DNA from: Pseudomonas cannabina
GTDB taxonomy: Bacteria; Pseudomonadota; Gammaproteobacteria; Pseudomonadales; Pseudomonadaceae
NCBI RefSeq assembly: GCF_900100365.1
Contig: NZ_FNKU01000001.1
Location: 3,100,001-3,164,000 of the forward strand
Direction of reading: 5' to 3'
Length of the DNA stretch: 64,000 bases
Both the position numbers and the translations under genes were made by a program. Position 1 is the stretch's first letter. Every line of letters starts with the position of its first letter. Below the pieces are notes generated by a model that did not search any database, had not been told where the DNA came from, and worked only from the letters and a program-made list of their open reading frames with translations. Below, piece by piece: positions 26,500 to 36,150 of the stretch.

Positions 26500-26815
26500 G
26501 GATTGGGCGACGCTTCGCTTGAGTGGGATCGGACCGGGCGACGCTTCGCTTGTCCGCGAACTGCCAGGAACCGGCAGCAAAACCAGTACACAAGGTACAT
26601 CAGAGGTAACCGATTCAGGGCCGCTTCGCAGCCCATCGCAGCCGTCGTAACCTCCTGAATCTCCCACGCCCTCCGGGCAGAAGCAGCTCTGGAAGCCTCT
26701 TCGCGGACAAGTCCGCTCCCACAAAGTCCGTGCTACACCTCGTGGGAGCGGACCGGGCGACGCTTCGCTCGTCCGCGAACTGCAGGGAACTGCCGGGAAC
26801 CGGCAGTGCAACGCT
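26500..26815. repeat. REP-type palindromic repeat cluster
   Basis: Several partial copies of a P. syringae-type REP sequence: GGACCGGGCGACGCTTCGCTTGTCCGCG at about 26528-26557 and a near copy at about 26751-26778, the inverted form TTCGCGGACAAGTCCGCTCC at about 26699-26720, and two CCGGGAACCGGCAG-like stems. They fill the 400-bp gap between the DUF6279 lipoprotein gene and the convergent DUF2513-like gene. REPs act as transcript stabilisers, gyrase sites or IS targets. Confidence 0.8.
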
Positions 26816-26825
26816 GAACAAGGCC

Positions 26826-27128
26826 TTAGGCAATCTGTGGCTTGGAGGCGATGACGTCGAACGTCGCCGGGTCGAGCGGATCGTCGTGCTCATTCAAGAC
26901 CTGTAGCGGGTGAGCATTGTCAGGGATGGCACTGTCGATAAGTGCCAGCAGGCTGGCGCCGCGCTTGGTCAGAATATAACTCGAGCCATTCCCGCCCTCT
27001 TCGAAGGGACGCGGCTCGATAAACCCGCGATTAAGCAGCGTTTCAAAAAGCTCATCAGATGTCGATTGAGTACCGTCGTTCTGAACTTCGTGCAGCAGAC
27101 GCTCGATAAGGTCCCAGTTGTAAGTCAT
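26826..27128 (-). CDS. DUF2513-like winged-helix protein, 100 aa
   Basis: From ATG 27128: MTYNWDLIERLLHEVQNDG, then SDELFETLLNRGFIEPRPFEEGGNGSSYILTKRGASLLALIDS. The start WDLIERLL and the helix-then-wing LTKRGASLL resemble the DUF2513 family and MarR-like winged helices. The acidic C-terminus (NEHDDPLDPATFDVIASK) is unstructured. A phage-derived regulator is possible. The long in-frame extension upstream has no good start. Confidence 0.72.
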   Translation of the reverse strand: MTYNWDLIERLLHEVQNDGTQSTSDELFETLLNRGFIEPRPFEEGGNGSSYILTKRGASLLALIDSAIPDNAHPLQVLNEHDDPLDPATFDVIASKPQIA

Positions 27129-27274
27129 TTTTCTAAACCTCCGTCCAGCATGGATTGATTGCCCATGACATCCAGCCACAGGCATACGACTCAGAAAATG
27201 TGACCTGCGGTTTTTTTGACGGTTCAGAGAAGTTGCTGGAAGGTATGACAGGCGGCGGTCTGCGCATAAGGCAA

Positions 27275-27318
27275 ACAGGGAAGAAGTTGACCGCTCCCGC
27301 CTGCGCGGGAACGGTCAC
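27275..27318 (-). terminator. Hairpin after the DEAD-box helicase gene
   Basis: An imperfect stem GACCGCTCCCGC / GCGGGAACGGTC lies about 10-40 bp past the helicase stop (27324, minus strand). It likely ends the helicase transcript. Confidence 0.6.
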
Positions 27319-27323
27319 GGCCA

Positions 27324-28661
27324 TCACTCAGCGGCAGGTGCCGGAGTGCTGCGTTTCTTCAGCGGCGCCATGCCGTCCTGGCTGACCAGGTCAGACTTGG
27401 GCCGGTTGGCGGTCTTGCGTTTGGTCGGACCTTTGGCAGCGACTTTTTTCTTGTCGCCTTTCACGTCGGTCTTTTTCTTCTTGACGCCAACTGCCTTGCC
27501 CGACGCCTTGACCTTTTTAGGGCCGCCATAAGTGCCTTTGACTTCCTTGATGACGCGGCGCTCGAAGCTCTGCTTGAGGTAGCGCTCGACGCTCGACATC
27601 AGGTTCCAGTCGCCATGACAGATCAGCGAAATCGCCAGACCGTCACTGCCGGCACGACCGGTTCGGCCGACGCGGTGCACGTAATCGTCGCCGCTGCGCG
27701 GCATGTCGAAGTTGATCACCATGTCCAGGCCTTCAACATCAAGACCGCGTGCCGCTACGTCGGTCGCGACCATGATCTTCGCGCCGCCCTGCTTCAGACG
27801 GTCGATGGCCGCCTTGCGGTCCTTCTGATCCTTGTCGCCGTGCAGCACGAACGCCTTGTATTCCAGCGCCACCAGACGACCGTACAAACGATCCGCCATC
27901 GCCTTGGTATTGGTGAAGATAATGGCTTTCTGATAGGTCTCGTTGGCCAGCAGCCAGTTCAGCACCTGCTCTTTATGAACATTGTGGTCGGCCGTAATGA
28001 TCTGGTGACGCGTGCCGGAAGCCAGCTCGCTGACGTTGTTGACTTGCAGATGCTGTGGATCCTTGAGCACCTTGCCGATCATTTCACGCAGACCGGCGCC
28101 GCCAGTCGTTGCCGAGAACAGCATGGTCTGCTCACGGCCGGCGCACTCGCCCGCCAGACGCTCGACGTCTTCGGAGAAGCCCATGTCCAGCATGCGGTCG
28201 GCTTCGTCGAGCACCAGCACTTCGACGTGCTTGAGGTCCAGATTGCCCGCGTTGAGCTGCTCCAGCAGACGACCCGGCGTGCCGATCAGGATGTCCGGCA
28301 CCTTGCGCAGCATGGCCGCCTGGACCTTGAAGTCCTCGCCGCCGGTAATCAGACCCGCCTTGACGAAGGTGAACTGGGAAAACCGCTCGACTTCCTTGAG
28401 CGTCTGTTGCGCCAGCTCGCGGGTCGGCAGCAGGATCACTGCGCGGATATCGACGCGAACCTTGGCCGGGCCGATCAGACGGTTAAGGATCGGCAGTACG
28501 AACGCCGCTGTCTTGCCGCTACCGGTTTGCGCAGTCACCCGCAGGTCGCGCCCTTGCAAAGCCAACGGGATGGCGGCCGACTGCACAGGCGTAGGCTCGA
28601 CAAATTTAAGCTCGGCCACAGCTTTAAGCAGGCGTTCGTGCAGGGCGAATTCGGAAAACAC
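27324..28661 (-). CDS. DEAD-box ATP-dependent RNA helicase
   Basis: A 445-residue helicase with GTG start at 28661 (GAGGTAGC upstream). Motifs in order: Q motif FVEPTPVQSAAIP, motif I AQTGSGKTAA, Ia PTRELAQQ, Ib TPGRLLE, II VLDEADRML, III FSATT, IV IIFTNTK, V TDVAARGLDVEG and VI HRVGRTGRAG. The C-terminus is a long Lys-rich basic tail (KKVKASGKAVGVKKKK...) that should bind RNA. It likely works in ribosome assembly or RNA turnover; the class is RhlE/SrmB-like, but the exact orthologue is uncertain. Confidence 0.95.
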   Translation of the reverse strand: MFSEFALHERLLKAVAELKFVEPTPVQSAAIPLALQGRDLRVTAQTGSGKTAAFVLPILNRLIGPAKVRVDIRAVILLPTRELAQQTLKEVERFSQFTFVKAGLITGGEDFKVQAAMLRKVPDILIGTPGRLLEQLNAGNLDLKHVEVLVLDEADRMLDMGFSEDVERLAGECAGREQTMLFSATTGGAGLREMIGKVLKDPQHLQVNNVSELASGTRHQIITADHNVHKEQVLNWLLANETYQKAIIFTNTKAMADRLYGRLVALEYKAFVLHGDKDQKDRKAAIDRLKQGGAKIMVATDVAARGLDVEGLDMVINFDMPRSGDDYVHRVGRTGRAGSDGLAISLICHGDWNLMSSVERYLKQSFERRVIKEVKGTYGGPKKVKASGKAVGVKKKKTDVKGDKKKVAAKGPTKRKTANRPKSDLVSQDGMAPLKKRSTPAPAAE

Positions 28662-29003
28662 GGGTGCTACCTCGACGAAAAACAAAAATACAGCTGCATA
28701 GCGTAACGGTTTCGAGCGCCGGGGCCGAGTTTCTTTACCACCAATGGCCGAATTTGTTTGCCGATACGCCGATCCAGAGGGTCGGACAGGCCCTGCGGCG
28801 GCGCGAAATCGCTCTGATCCAGACGCCATTAAACACCGCGAACGGCCGCAAACTTTTTCCCGGCTGCAGATTCGCTCGAAACCTGCTCGCTGCCTCTCGC
28901 CGTCGTGCAGATCGAAAACATCCGGGTGGACCGCGACCTGCGCAAGCATCTACCCTTGATCCGTCACCTGAGCACACCCACTGCGGAAGAGAAACCTGCC
29001 CCC

Positions 29004-29645
29004 ATGAAAACAATCGCGTTCCTCGTCATGAGCCTGATCAGCCTGCCGCTATGGGCACTGGATGCACCCGACCAGCAACGTCTGGCGGGCATTCAGAAGG
29101 AATGGGCACACATTCAATACGGGCTGCCGGAAGCGCAGCATGTCGATGCATTCGAAAAACTGGCCAGCAAGGCGTCGGCATTCACTCGGGAACGCCCGAC
29201 GGCCGCAGAAGCCTGGATCTGGTCAGGCATCGTCACCAGCAGTTGGGCCGGCGCGAAAGGCGGTCCCGGTGCGCTGGACGAGGCCAAGCAAGCGAAAGCG
29301 GATCTGGAAAAGGCGCTGAGCCTGGACCCCAACGCCTTGCAGGGTTCGGCGTACACCCATCTCGCCGCGCTGTACGACAACGTCCCCGGCTGGCCGATGG
29401 CATTTGGTGACACCACCAAGGCCGGGCAATTGCTGGAGCAGGCGCTGAAGATCGACCCGAACGGCATGGACCCGCTGTTTTTCTGGGCCAAGCATCAGTT
29501 CGATCAAAGCAACTATGCCCAGGCACGGGATGCGCTGAACAAGGCCCTGCAAGCGCCGCCACGTCCGGGCCGCGAAGAAGCAGACGCAGGTCGTAAGAAA
29601 GACATCCAGTTGCTGCTGGCGAAGGTCAACAAGAAACTCGACTGA
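29004..29645 (+). CDS. TPR-repeat periplasmic protein
   Basis: A 213-residue protein from ATG 29004 with a signal peptide (TIAFLVMSLISLPLWALDA). Tetratricopeptide-like helices follow, for example AKADLEKALSLDPNALQGSAYTHLAALYDN, AGQLLEQALKIDPNGMDPLFFWAKHQFDQSNYAQARDALNKAL. Probably a scaffold in the periplasm. It is convergent with the two-component kinase gene. Confidence 0.85.
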   Translation: MKTIAFLVMSLISLPLWALDAPDQQRLAGIQKEWAHIQYGLPEAQHVDAFEKLASKASAFTRERPTAAEAWIWSGIVTSSWAGAKGGPGALDEAKQAKADLEKALSLDPNALQGSAYTHLAALYDNVPGWPMAFGDTTKAGQLLEQALKIDPNGMDPLFFWAKHQFDQSNYAQARDALNKALQAPPRPGREEADAGRKKDIQLLLAKVNKKLD

Positions 29646-29693
29646 GGAATCAGCCTGCTTCGGCTGTTTATCGAACCCGGTCGCGGCCGGCGC

Positions 29694-30947
29694 TCACGCC
29701 ATTGGCAACAACATGTCGACCACCAGCCCCCCGCCCGGCCGGTTGCGTGCGGCGATCTGCCCGCCGTGCATTTCCAGTGCCCGAAGCGCAATCGCCAGGC
29801 CCAGGCCGAAGCCCTGCGAGGTATTGTCAGCTCCACGCTCGAACGGCTGGAACATGCGTTGCAGACACTGCGCGCCCACGCCCGGCCCGTGATCGATAAC
29901 ATTGACGACCAGGCTGGGCGGATGGGCCTGCACGCTGGCAACCACGATGACATCGGTGCCGATAGCGGTATGGCGCACCGCATTGCGGATCACGTTTTCA
30001 AACGCCCGGTACAGCAATTCACTGTCGACCTGCGCCATGAACGGTGTCGGGGCCTGCAGCCTGACCCTGCACTGTTTGAGCCCGGCCTCGAACTCGGCAT
30101 CTTCGACGATGGCTGCCAACAGGCTGATGACATCGACCGTCTCACGCGACAGGCTCTCGGGATGACTCTGCAAACGCGCCAGGGTCAGCAGTTCCTCAAT
30201 GAGCGCGTCCATGCGTTCCGATTCGCGCTCGACCCGTTCCAGCATGCCCAACTGGCTTGGCGCCTGACGCAGCAACCCGATCGCAGCATTCATGCGCGTC
30301 AGTGGCGAGCGCAATTCATGGGAAACGTCGTGCAATAACTGTTGCTGGGAATCGGCCATGACTTTCAACTGATTGGCCATACGGTCGCAGTCTTCAGCCA
30401 GATCGACGATTTCATCGCGCCGCCGCCCCATGTCGGGCTTCACACGCGTATCGAAACGACCTCTGGCCACTTTGCCCATGGCTTCACGCAGCTTGATCAA
30501 CGGCGCAACCAGATAGCTGCTGAGAAACCAGCTGAACAACGCGCTCATGAAGGTGCCGGTAATCAGCGGATTGAGATGCGACGGCCGTGCGTCTTCAGCG
30601 TCGGGCCGAAGCGTGGACCTGATGTGGACGGTCGCGCCTTCACGGGTATGAACGGCCAGCTCGAAATTCGCAGCCTCCACCGCCTTGCCCGCCAGCAACC
30701 GGCCCTGATCATCGTAAAGCCCTACCCGGTCCTGCCGATCAGGCTGCCAGACATTGAGCAGCGCCTGCCCAGCGGGAATCCCGGACTGCTGCAAGATGCG
30801 GATTTCGTTGTCGAGCACGGTACGCAAGGAAGGATCGCCGGGGCCGGAGCGGGTAAACATGAACAGCCCCGCACCCACCAGAAAGGTCAGGCTGGTCGCC
30901 AGCCAGAACGCCAGAAACAGCTTCCAGAACAACCGGCTCGGCCTCAT
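29694..30947 (-). CDS. Membrane sensor histidine kinase, CpxA-like
   Basis: A 417-residue inner-membrane kinase. TM1 is ~8-30 (LFLAFWLATSLTFLVGAGLFMF), a short periplasmic domain ~31-125 follows, then TM2 ~130-150 and a HAMP domain (LVAPLIKLREAMGKVARGRFDTRVKP). The HisKA His is in LLHDVSHELRSPLTRM, with N-box (AFENVIRNAVRH) and G-boxes (DHGPGVG, GFGLGLAIALRALEMHGG). It overlaps the response-regulator gene by 4 bp, so they form a pair. The ligand is not evident; the adjacent BamA-like gene suggests an envelope theme. Confidence 0.94.
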   Translation of the reverse strand: MRPSRLFWKLFLAFWLATSLTFLVGAGLFMFTRSGPGDPSLRTVLDNEIRILQQSGIPAGQALLNVWQPDRQDRVGLYDDQGRLLAGKAVEAANFELAVHTREGATVHIRSTLRPDAEDARPSHLNPLITGTFMSALFSWFLSSYLVAPLIKLREAMGKVARGRFDTRVKPDMGRRRDEIVDLAEDCDRMANQLKVMADSQQQLLHDVSHELRSPLTRMNAAIGLLRQAPSQLGMLERVERESERMDALIEELLTLARLQSHPESLSRETVDVISLLAAIVEDAEFEAGLKQCRVRLQAPTPFMAQVDSELLYRAFENVIRNAVRHTAIGTDVIVVASVQAHPPSLVVNVIDHGPGVGAQCLQRMFQPFERGADNTSQGFGLGLAIALRALEMHGGQIAARNRPGGGLVVDMLLPMA

Positions 30948-31633
30948 GGCGTGATCAACATGTAGCCCAGATTGCGGACACTCTGTATCCAGCTCCGGTC
31001 ATCGTTGCGCGGGCCAAGCTTGTGGCGAATGCTGCTGATGTGCACGTCGATGCTGCGGTCGTAACGAGCCAGCGGTCGGCCCAGCGCGTTCATCGACAGG
31101 TTCTGCTTGCTGACCAGTTGCCCCGCATGCCGCGCCAGCTCTTCCAGCAGGCAGAACTCGTTACCGGTCAATTCCAGCACCTGGCCCTGCCAGCGCGCCT
31201 CACGCTTGCCCGGCCAGAGTATCAATTCACCGGCATGAATCATGTCCCTGACCGCCTCGTTCAACGGCACCGAGCGTACCCGGCGCATGATCGCCCGCAA
31301 GCGCGCCACCAGTTCGCCCGGCGAGCTGGGCTTGGGCACGTAATCGTCAGCGCCCAGTTCCAGCCCGGAGATCCGGTCGATGTTGTCGCCTCGGGCGGTC
31401 AGCAGAATCACCGGCACCTGGCTTTGCGCACGGATGCGCCGCAGCACTTCGATCCCGGAGATGCGCGGCATCATGATGTCGAGCACCACGATGTCGTGAC
31501 GACCGGACAAGGCTTCGACCTCGCCCTCTTCAGCGCTGTTGGTGCAGGTCACGTTGAAGCGTTCACGGGTCAGGTACTGGCTGAGCATGTCCGTCAGTTC
31601 CCGATCATCGTCGACAAGCAATACGGAAGTCAT
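30944..31633 (-). CDS. OmpR-family response regulator
   Basis: A 229-residue regulator. Receiver domain ~1-115: acidic pair DDD at 8-10, phosphorylated Asp in IVVLDIMMPR, switch Thr in VILLTARGD and Lys in DDYVPKPSSPGEL. The C-terminal OmpR-type winged helix (~130-228) contains LTGNEFCLLEELARHAGQLVSKQNL and RSIDVHISSIRHKLG. It is the first gene of the RR-HK operon. The BamA-like gene is divergent 212 bp away and could be a target. Confidence 0.95.
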   Translation of the reverse strand: MTSVLLVDDDRELTDMLSQYLTRERFNVTCTNSAEEGEVEALSGRHDIVVLDIMMPRISGIEVLRRIRAQSQVPVILLTARGDNIDRISGLELGADDYVPKPSSPGELVARLRAIMRRVRSVPLNEAVRDMIHAGELILWPGKREARWQGQVLELTGNEFCLLEELARHAGQLVSKQNLSMNALGRPLARYDRSIDVHISSIRHKLGPRNDDRSWIQSVRNLGYMLITP

Positions 31634-31845
31634 GGCAGGCCCTTGATTGGTGGTGGCCGATTATCCCGGCACGGCTGCGGCGTGTCAGCCGGGGCGGATG
31701 ATCTTTACCTAACCTTACACCGCGTTAACCGTCCCCAACATGCCCTCCCCCTATGCTGCGCAGCCAACAGCCGGACCGGCCCTTTCTGGCGTGTCATCGG
31801 CAGCGCTCAAGCGCCTTTGTTCGCAGCTTTTCTGGAAAGGGTTTG

Positions 31846-34218
31846 ATGATTTATTCGCGCCTGCTTGTATCGCTTTGTCTGTTATTCAGCGTCCCGCTGG
31901 TTCACGCCGACACATTTGCCATCTCCGAAATTCGCGTCAACGGCCTGCAACGCGTGTCCGCTGGCAGCGTTTTCGCGGCGCTGCCGCTCAACGTCGGTGA
32001 GCAGGCGGATGAACAACGGTTGGCCGACTCGGCACGTTCATTGTTCAAGACCGGCTTCTTTCAAGACATCGATGTGGCGCGCGACGGCGCTGTGCTGGTC
32101 ATCAATGTCGTCGAGCGGCCGTCCATTGCCAGCATCGAGATCGAGGGCAACAAGGCGATCAGCACTGAAGACCTAATGAAGGGGCTGAAGCAGTCGGGGC
32201 TCAGCGAAGGCGAGATTTTCCAGCGCGCCACGCTGGAGGGCGTGCGCAACGAATTGCAACGGCAATATGTATCCCAAGGGCGCTACAGCGCCTCGGTCGA
32301 TGCGCAGGCCGTGCCTGCACCGCGCAACCGTATCGCCCTGAAAATCATCATTGACGAAGGTACGGTCGCGTCCATTCAGCACATCAACGTGGTCGGCAAC
32401 ACGGTGTTTTCCGATGAGGAACTGGCTGACCAGTTTCAACTGAAGACGTCCAACTGGCTGTCGTTTTTCAAGAACGACGACAAGTACGCTCGCGAAAAAC
32501 TTTCCGGCGATCTTGAGCGTCTGCGCTCTTGGTACCTGGACCGCGGTTACATCAACATGGACATCAATTCGACTCAGGTATCGCTGACGCCCGACAAGAA
32601 GGGCGTGTTCATCACCGTCAACATTACCGAAGGCGCGAGATACACGGTGGGCAGCGTGAAACTGGGCGGCGACCTGAAAGTGCCGCAGGATCAGCTCGAA
32701 CAGTTGATTCTGGTCAAACCGGGCCAAGTGTTTTCGCGCAAAGTGATGACCGACACCACCAACCTGATCACCCGTCGCTTGGGCAACGATGGCTACACCT
32801 TCGCCAACGTGAACGGCGTGCCGAAACCCGACGATGCCGATCACACCGTCGACATCAGCTGCGTGGTCGACCCCGGCAAACGTGCTTACGCCAACCGCAT
32901 CAACTTCCGGGGCAACACCAAGACCGCCGATGAAGTGCTGCGTCGCGAGATGCGCCAGATGGAGGGCGGCTGGGCGTCGACCTACTTGATCGACCAGTCG
33001 AAAGTACGTCTGGAGCGGCTGGGTTTCTTCAAGGAAGTGAACGTCGAAACCCCGGCAGTGCCCGGCACCGATGATCAGGTTGACGTCAATTACGCCGTCG
33101 AGGAACAGGCATCGGGCAACATCACCGCCAGCGTCGGCTTTTCGCAAAGTGCCGGGTTGATCCTCGGCGGCTCCATTTCGCAGAACAACATCCTCGGCAC
33201 CGGTAACTTCGCCAGCCTCGGCATGACCCGCTCCGAGTACCAGACCAAGTACAACTTCGCGTTCACCAACCCCTACTTCACCCCGGATGGCGTGAGCCTG
33301 GGCTACAACGTTTTCTACAACGCGACCGATTACAGCAAGTATTACGACGATGACGACGAGGTTTCCTATTACTCGCTGAACAGCGTGGGCGCCGGGGTCA
33401 ACCTTGGCTATCCGATCAGCGAAACGTCGCGTTTGACCTACGGGCTGTCGATTCAGCATGACACCCTTGACCCGGGCAGTTACAGCGCTGACGAAATTTA
33501 CGATTTCATCCAGCGTGAGGGGGATGCGTTCACTAACCTCAAAGCCAGCGTCGGCTGGTCGGAATCGACGCTCAACAAAGGCGTGCTCGCCACCCGCGGT
33601 CACTCGCAAAACCTGACCCTGACCACCACCGTGCCGGGCAGCGACTTGCAGTTCTACAAGATCGACTACAGCGGCCAGACCTTTGTGCCACTCAGCAGCG
33701 CCACGTCGCTGCGCCTGCACACCAAACTGGGCTACGGCAACGGTTATGGCGACACCGATGGTCTGCCTTTCTATGAAAATTACAGTGCGGGCGGCCAGTC
33801 CTCGGTGCGCGGCTTCAAAGACGGCACGCTGGGGCCCCGCAACACCCCGGCCACTGGCACCTACGCCAGTCAGGGGCAGATTTACTATTCAGACCGCGAC
33901 ACCGAAGCGCTGGGCGCCAATATTCTGATCACCGGCGGCATGGAATACCTGTTTCCGATGCCGTTCGTCAAAGACCAGAAATCCCTGCGCACCTCGCTGT
34001 TCTGGGACTTCGGCACGGTGTACGCCGACAAGTGCTACCTGAGCACCACGCAGAACTGCGGCGAACTCAACATTGATCAGATGGCCAGCTCGGTAGGCGT
34101 CGGAGTGACCTGGTATTCCGCCCTCGGCCCGCTGTCGTTCAACCTCGCCGTGCCGATCAAAAAGCCCGAGGACGCCGAAACCCAGGTCTTCCAGTTCTCG
34201 CTGGGCCAGACCTTTTGA
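31846..34218 (+). CDS. BamA/Omp85-family outer-membrane assembly protein (paralogue)
   Basis: A 790-residue protein from ATG 31846 (AAGGG upstream). Signal peptide [23 protein letters not shown] domains ~23-420 ([86 protein letters not shown]); barrel ~430-790 with the conserved lid motif [12 protein letters not shown] and a terminal Phe. The N-terminal 20 codons are within a well-formed start. The usual bamA neighbours (rseP, skp, lpxD) are absent here, so this is probably a second Omp85 copy that assembles particular outer-membrane proteins. It diverges from the CpxAR-like pair. Confidence 0.92.
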   Translation: MIYSRLLVSLCLLFSVPLVHADTFAISEIRVNGLQRVSAGSVFAALPLNVGEQADEQRLADSARSLFKTGFFQDIDVARDGAVLVINVVERPSIASIEIEGNKAISTEDLMKGLKQSGLSEGEIFQRATLEGVRNELQRQYVSQGRYSASVDAQAVPAPRNRIALKIIIDEGTVASIQHINVVGNTVFSDEELADQFQLKTSNWLSFFKNDDKYAREKLSGDLERLRSWYLDRGYINMDINSTQVSLTPDKKGVFITVNITEGARYTVGSVKLGGDLKVPQDQLEQLILVKPGQVFSRKVMTDTTNLITRRLGNDGYTFANVNGVPKPDDADHTVDISCVVDPGKRAYANRINFRGNTKTADEVLRREMRQMEGGWASTYLIDQSKVRLERLGFFKEVNVETPAVPGTDDQVDVNYAVEEQASGNITASVGFSQSAGLILGGSISQNNILGTGNFASLGMTRSEYQTKYNFAFTNPYFTPDGVSLGYNVFYNATDYSKYYDDDDEVSYYSLNSVGAGVNLGYPISETSRLTYGLSIQHDTLDPGSYSADEIYDFIQREGDAFTNLKASVGWSESTLNKGVLATRGHSQNLTLTTTVPGSDLQFYKIDYSGQTFVPLSSATSLRLHTKLGYGNGYGDTDGLPFYENYSAGGQSSVRGFKDGTLGPRNTPATGTYASQGQIYYSDRDTEALGANILITGGMEYLFPMPFVKDQKSLRTSLFWDFGTVYADKCYLSTTQNCGELNIDQMASSVGVGVTWYSALGPLSFNLAVPIKKPEDAETQVFQFSLGQTF

Positions 34219-34324
34219 ACCGTCAGCCAGGCGCTCTTTACCCAGCATTACCTGGCCCGGACCGCGCTTTACGTTCAGCCATTGAATACTGCCTGGCATC
34301 ACGATTCAGGTCAGGAGCCGCCAC

Positions 34325-34738
34325 ATGAGCCGCACAGTCAGACAAATTACCCCCGACGTGCAGGACATCATCCAGCACACCTTGAGTTCACTGCTAGGCA
34401 AAGGTTTTGTGGTCGCACTGTTCGGCAGCGAAGAGCCGACCGGCACCATGCACTACCACCTGCGCATCGATCACGACGCCACTGGCCTCGGCATCGAACA
34501 TCACGACACCATCGCAGACGGCTTCATCGACGATATCTTCGTGCTCGCCACGCGGATGAAAGCGATGCTCAAGCAACGCGAAACCCTGAGCCGCATGAGC
34601 GGCGGCAGTCAGGCCACGGGCGAGGTTCGTCTGCTGACCTGGATGACCGAGGACAATAGCCAGGCAGTGATGCAGGCGGCGCGGAAAGCCGGGCGCGAGT
34701 GTCTGAATGCATTGCGCGAGCGGCGAATGCAGGCGTGA
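34325..34738 (+). CDS. Conserved hypothetical protein, 137 aa
   Basis: From ATG 34325: MSRTVRQITPDVQDIIQHTL...VVALFGSEEPTGTMHYHLRIDHDATGLGIEHHDTIADGF, a His- and Asp-rich soluble protein with a basic, helical C-terminus (RKAGRECLNALRERRMQA). It has no signal peptide and I recognise no domain. It follows the BamA-like gene by 106 bp on the same strand. Confidence 0.75.
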   Translation: MSRTVRQITPDVQDIIQHTLSSLLGKGFVVALFGSEEPTGTMHYHLRIDHDATGLGIEHHDTIADGFIDDIFVLATRMKAMLKQRETLSRMSGGSQATGEVRLLTWMTEDNSQAVMQAARKAGRECLNALRERRMQA

Positions 34739-34998
34739 GCCAGAAATACTGTGCTTAACCGGGCCGTTAAGTTTTTCCAGCTCGCCCTGCAGTTTTACCC
34801 ACAGTCAGAATCTACGTCTGGGTCCACTTGAAAACTCATCTTTTGCGGGAATCACCCTCGTAGTCGCGTTTTTTGAAAAGTGCTTGGTAACAAACATTGC
34901 CGTGTATTTAACAGGCCTTGTAGGATCTTGAGGTGCTCCGGTTGACGGGCAACTGAGCGCTTATTCATAGACCGACCTACAAGATCAAGGAAGATTAA

Positions 34999-36047
34999 GT
35001 GCATCATGATACTGCTGAAACCCTTTGGCATAGCCTCGACACACAAGGCCGTTTCTATCCAAAAACGCACGACAAAAAATTCTTTGAGGTACTGCGCCAG
35101 TCACTGGGCGTCCCGGCCGGTGGAGACATATCAACCTATTTGAAAAACACTAACCTCGACGCGACACGACTGGTCGTTGCGCTGTTGACTGCGCTGCAAC
35201 CATTCAGCCAGATGCTCAATGACGTTTATGAGATGTTGATTGACGGGAACATCACCCAGAGCAATGAGCAGGTACTGGTAACGTTCGATTTCGGTGAATC
35301 GGGAAAGCTGGATTTTGATGCAGAGTCCTTTCGTACTGCGAATGGGATTCTTACGTCTGTCGCCGCTGGCATATTGAGCCCTGCGGTAAGCCCTGAAGGT
35401 ATGAATATAGTTGCGCAAAGCATTTATCAAGCGCTGTCCAAGGCTTATAAACGAACCACTGGCAAGATCGCCTCGCCCAACAGTTTTTTCATCGGTGAGC
35501 GTGATGCAGGACCCGTTAAACGAACGGCTACCGTCTCAGACAGCCGCGTCTTGGGCTGGCTAAAACCTGACTGGCCTTATGCTAATTCAGTCCCGATGCC
35601 AACATTGGCCGCTGCAGATCCGCTTGGCAGGGTGCTAAGGCCTTACATCAATGCAGTGAGTCAGCTATCCCGTCGTGCCGGGCGCTATACCGATCAGGCT
35701 CACTTGAGAACCGCTTTTGGCGAACCAGTGAAATCCCGCAATACGCGCGCTCCAGTTTTGTTGTGGGACGAAAATGTGTTCTCGCAAGTCATCGATGATC
35801 ACCCTGTTCGGTTTCTCTGGCTGCCCGCCATTTGGCACTGTTACGAGTTCGCCCCCAAAAGTGCGTTCGACCGGAAAGCGTTGTCGGATGAAGTCGCCAA
35901 GGCTATACAGGATAATTTCGATATCCCGCCTCCTCGCCCGGTTGCCCAAAGCCTGAACGATTTGCTCGACCTTCCTCTGTGGAAAGAGCGCTCTCAGATT
36001 TATGCCATCTGGCTGATCACACTCTTGAGAAAAGAAGTCATTGCTAA
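34999..36047 (+). pseudogene. Unknown gene, 5' fragment, cut by MITE copy 3
   Basis: GTG 34999 with GGAAG upstream opens 348 native codons (up to RKEVIA at 36045), after which the reading frame runs through the MITE to a stop at 36129. There is no signal peptide, and the composition is soluble and mixed. Recognisable features are few: FEVLRQSLGVP near the N-terminus, FDFGESGKLDFD in the middle and LPLWKERSQIYAIWLITLLRKEV at the cut, a W-Y-W pattern I have seen at the end of several nuclease-like proteins but cannot assign. The rest of the gene may be the fragments at 38541-39118 and 39222-39288. Confidence 0.6.
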
Positions 36048-36146
36048 GGAGGCGCTGATTTATTCGATTTTTCGTCCCTGCAACGCTCTGGAGGCCTTGA
36101 TTTATCTGGGGGCAACAGCTGGGTTTTAGAATAAATCAGCGTCTCC
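36048..36146 (+). mobile_element. MITE copy 3 (MITEPsy1-like)
   Basis: The 99-bp core begins GGAGGCGCTGATT and ends with GTCTCC. The left flank is CTAA (36044-36047) and the right flank CTAG (36147-36150), so the target copies differ by one base. The right flank has since been used as the target of the 367-aa-transposase IS. Confidence 0.92.
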
Positions 36147-36150
36147 CTAG

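Noticed and set aside
34918..34990. Inverted CTTGTAGG / CCTACAAG upstream of the large unknown gene
   Set aside because: The arms are short and about 50 bp apart; it could be an operator but there is no further support.
36044..36129. In-frame ORF through the MITE (EALIYSIFRPC...) seen in two interrupted genes
   Set aside because: The same peptide appears wherever the MITE enters in that frame; it is read-through of a non-coding element and not a domain.
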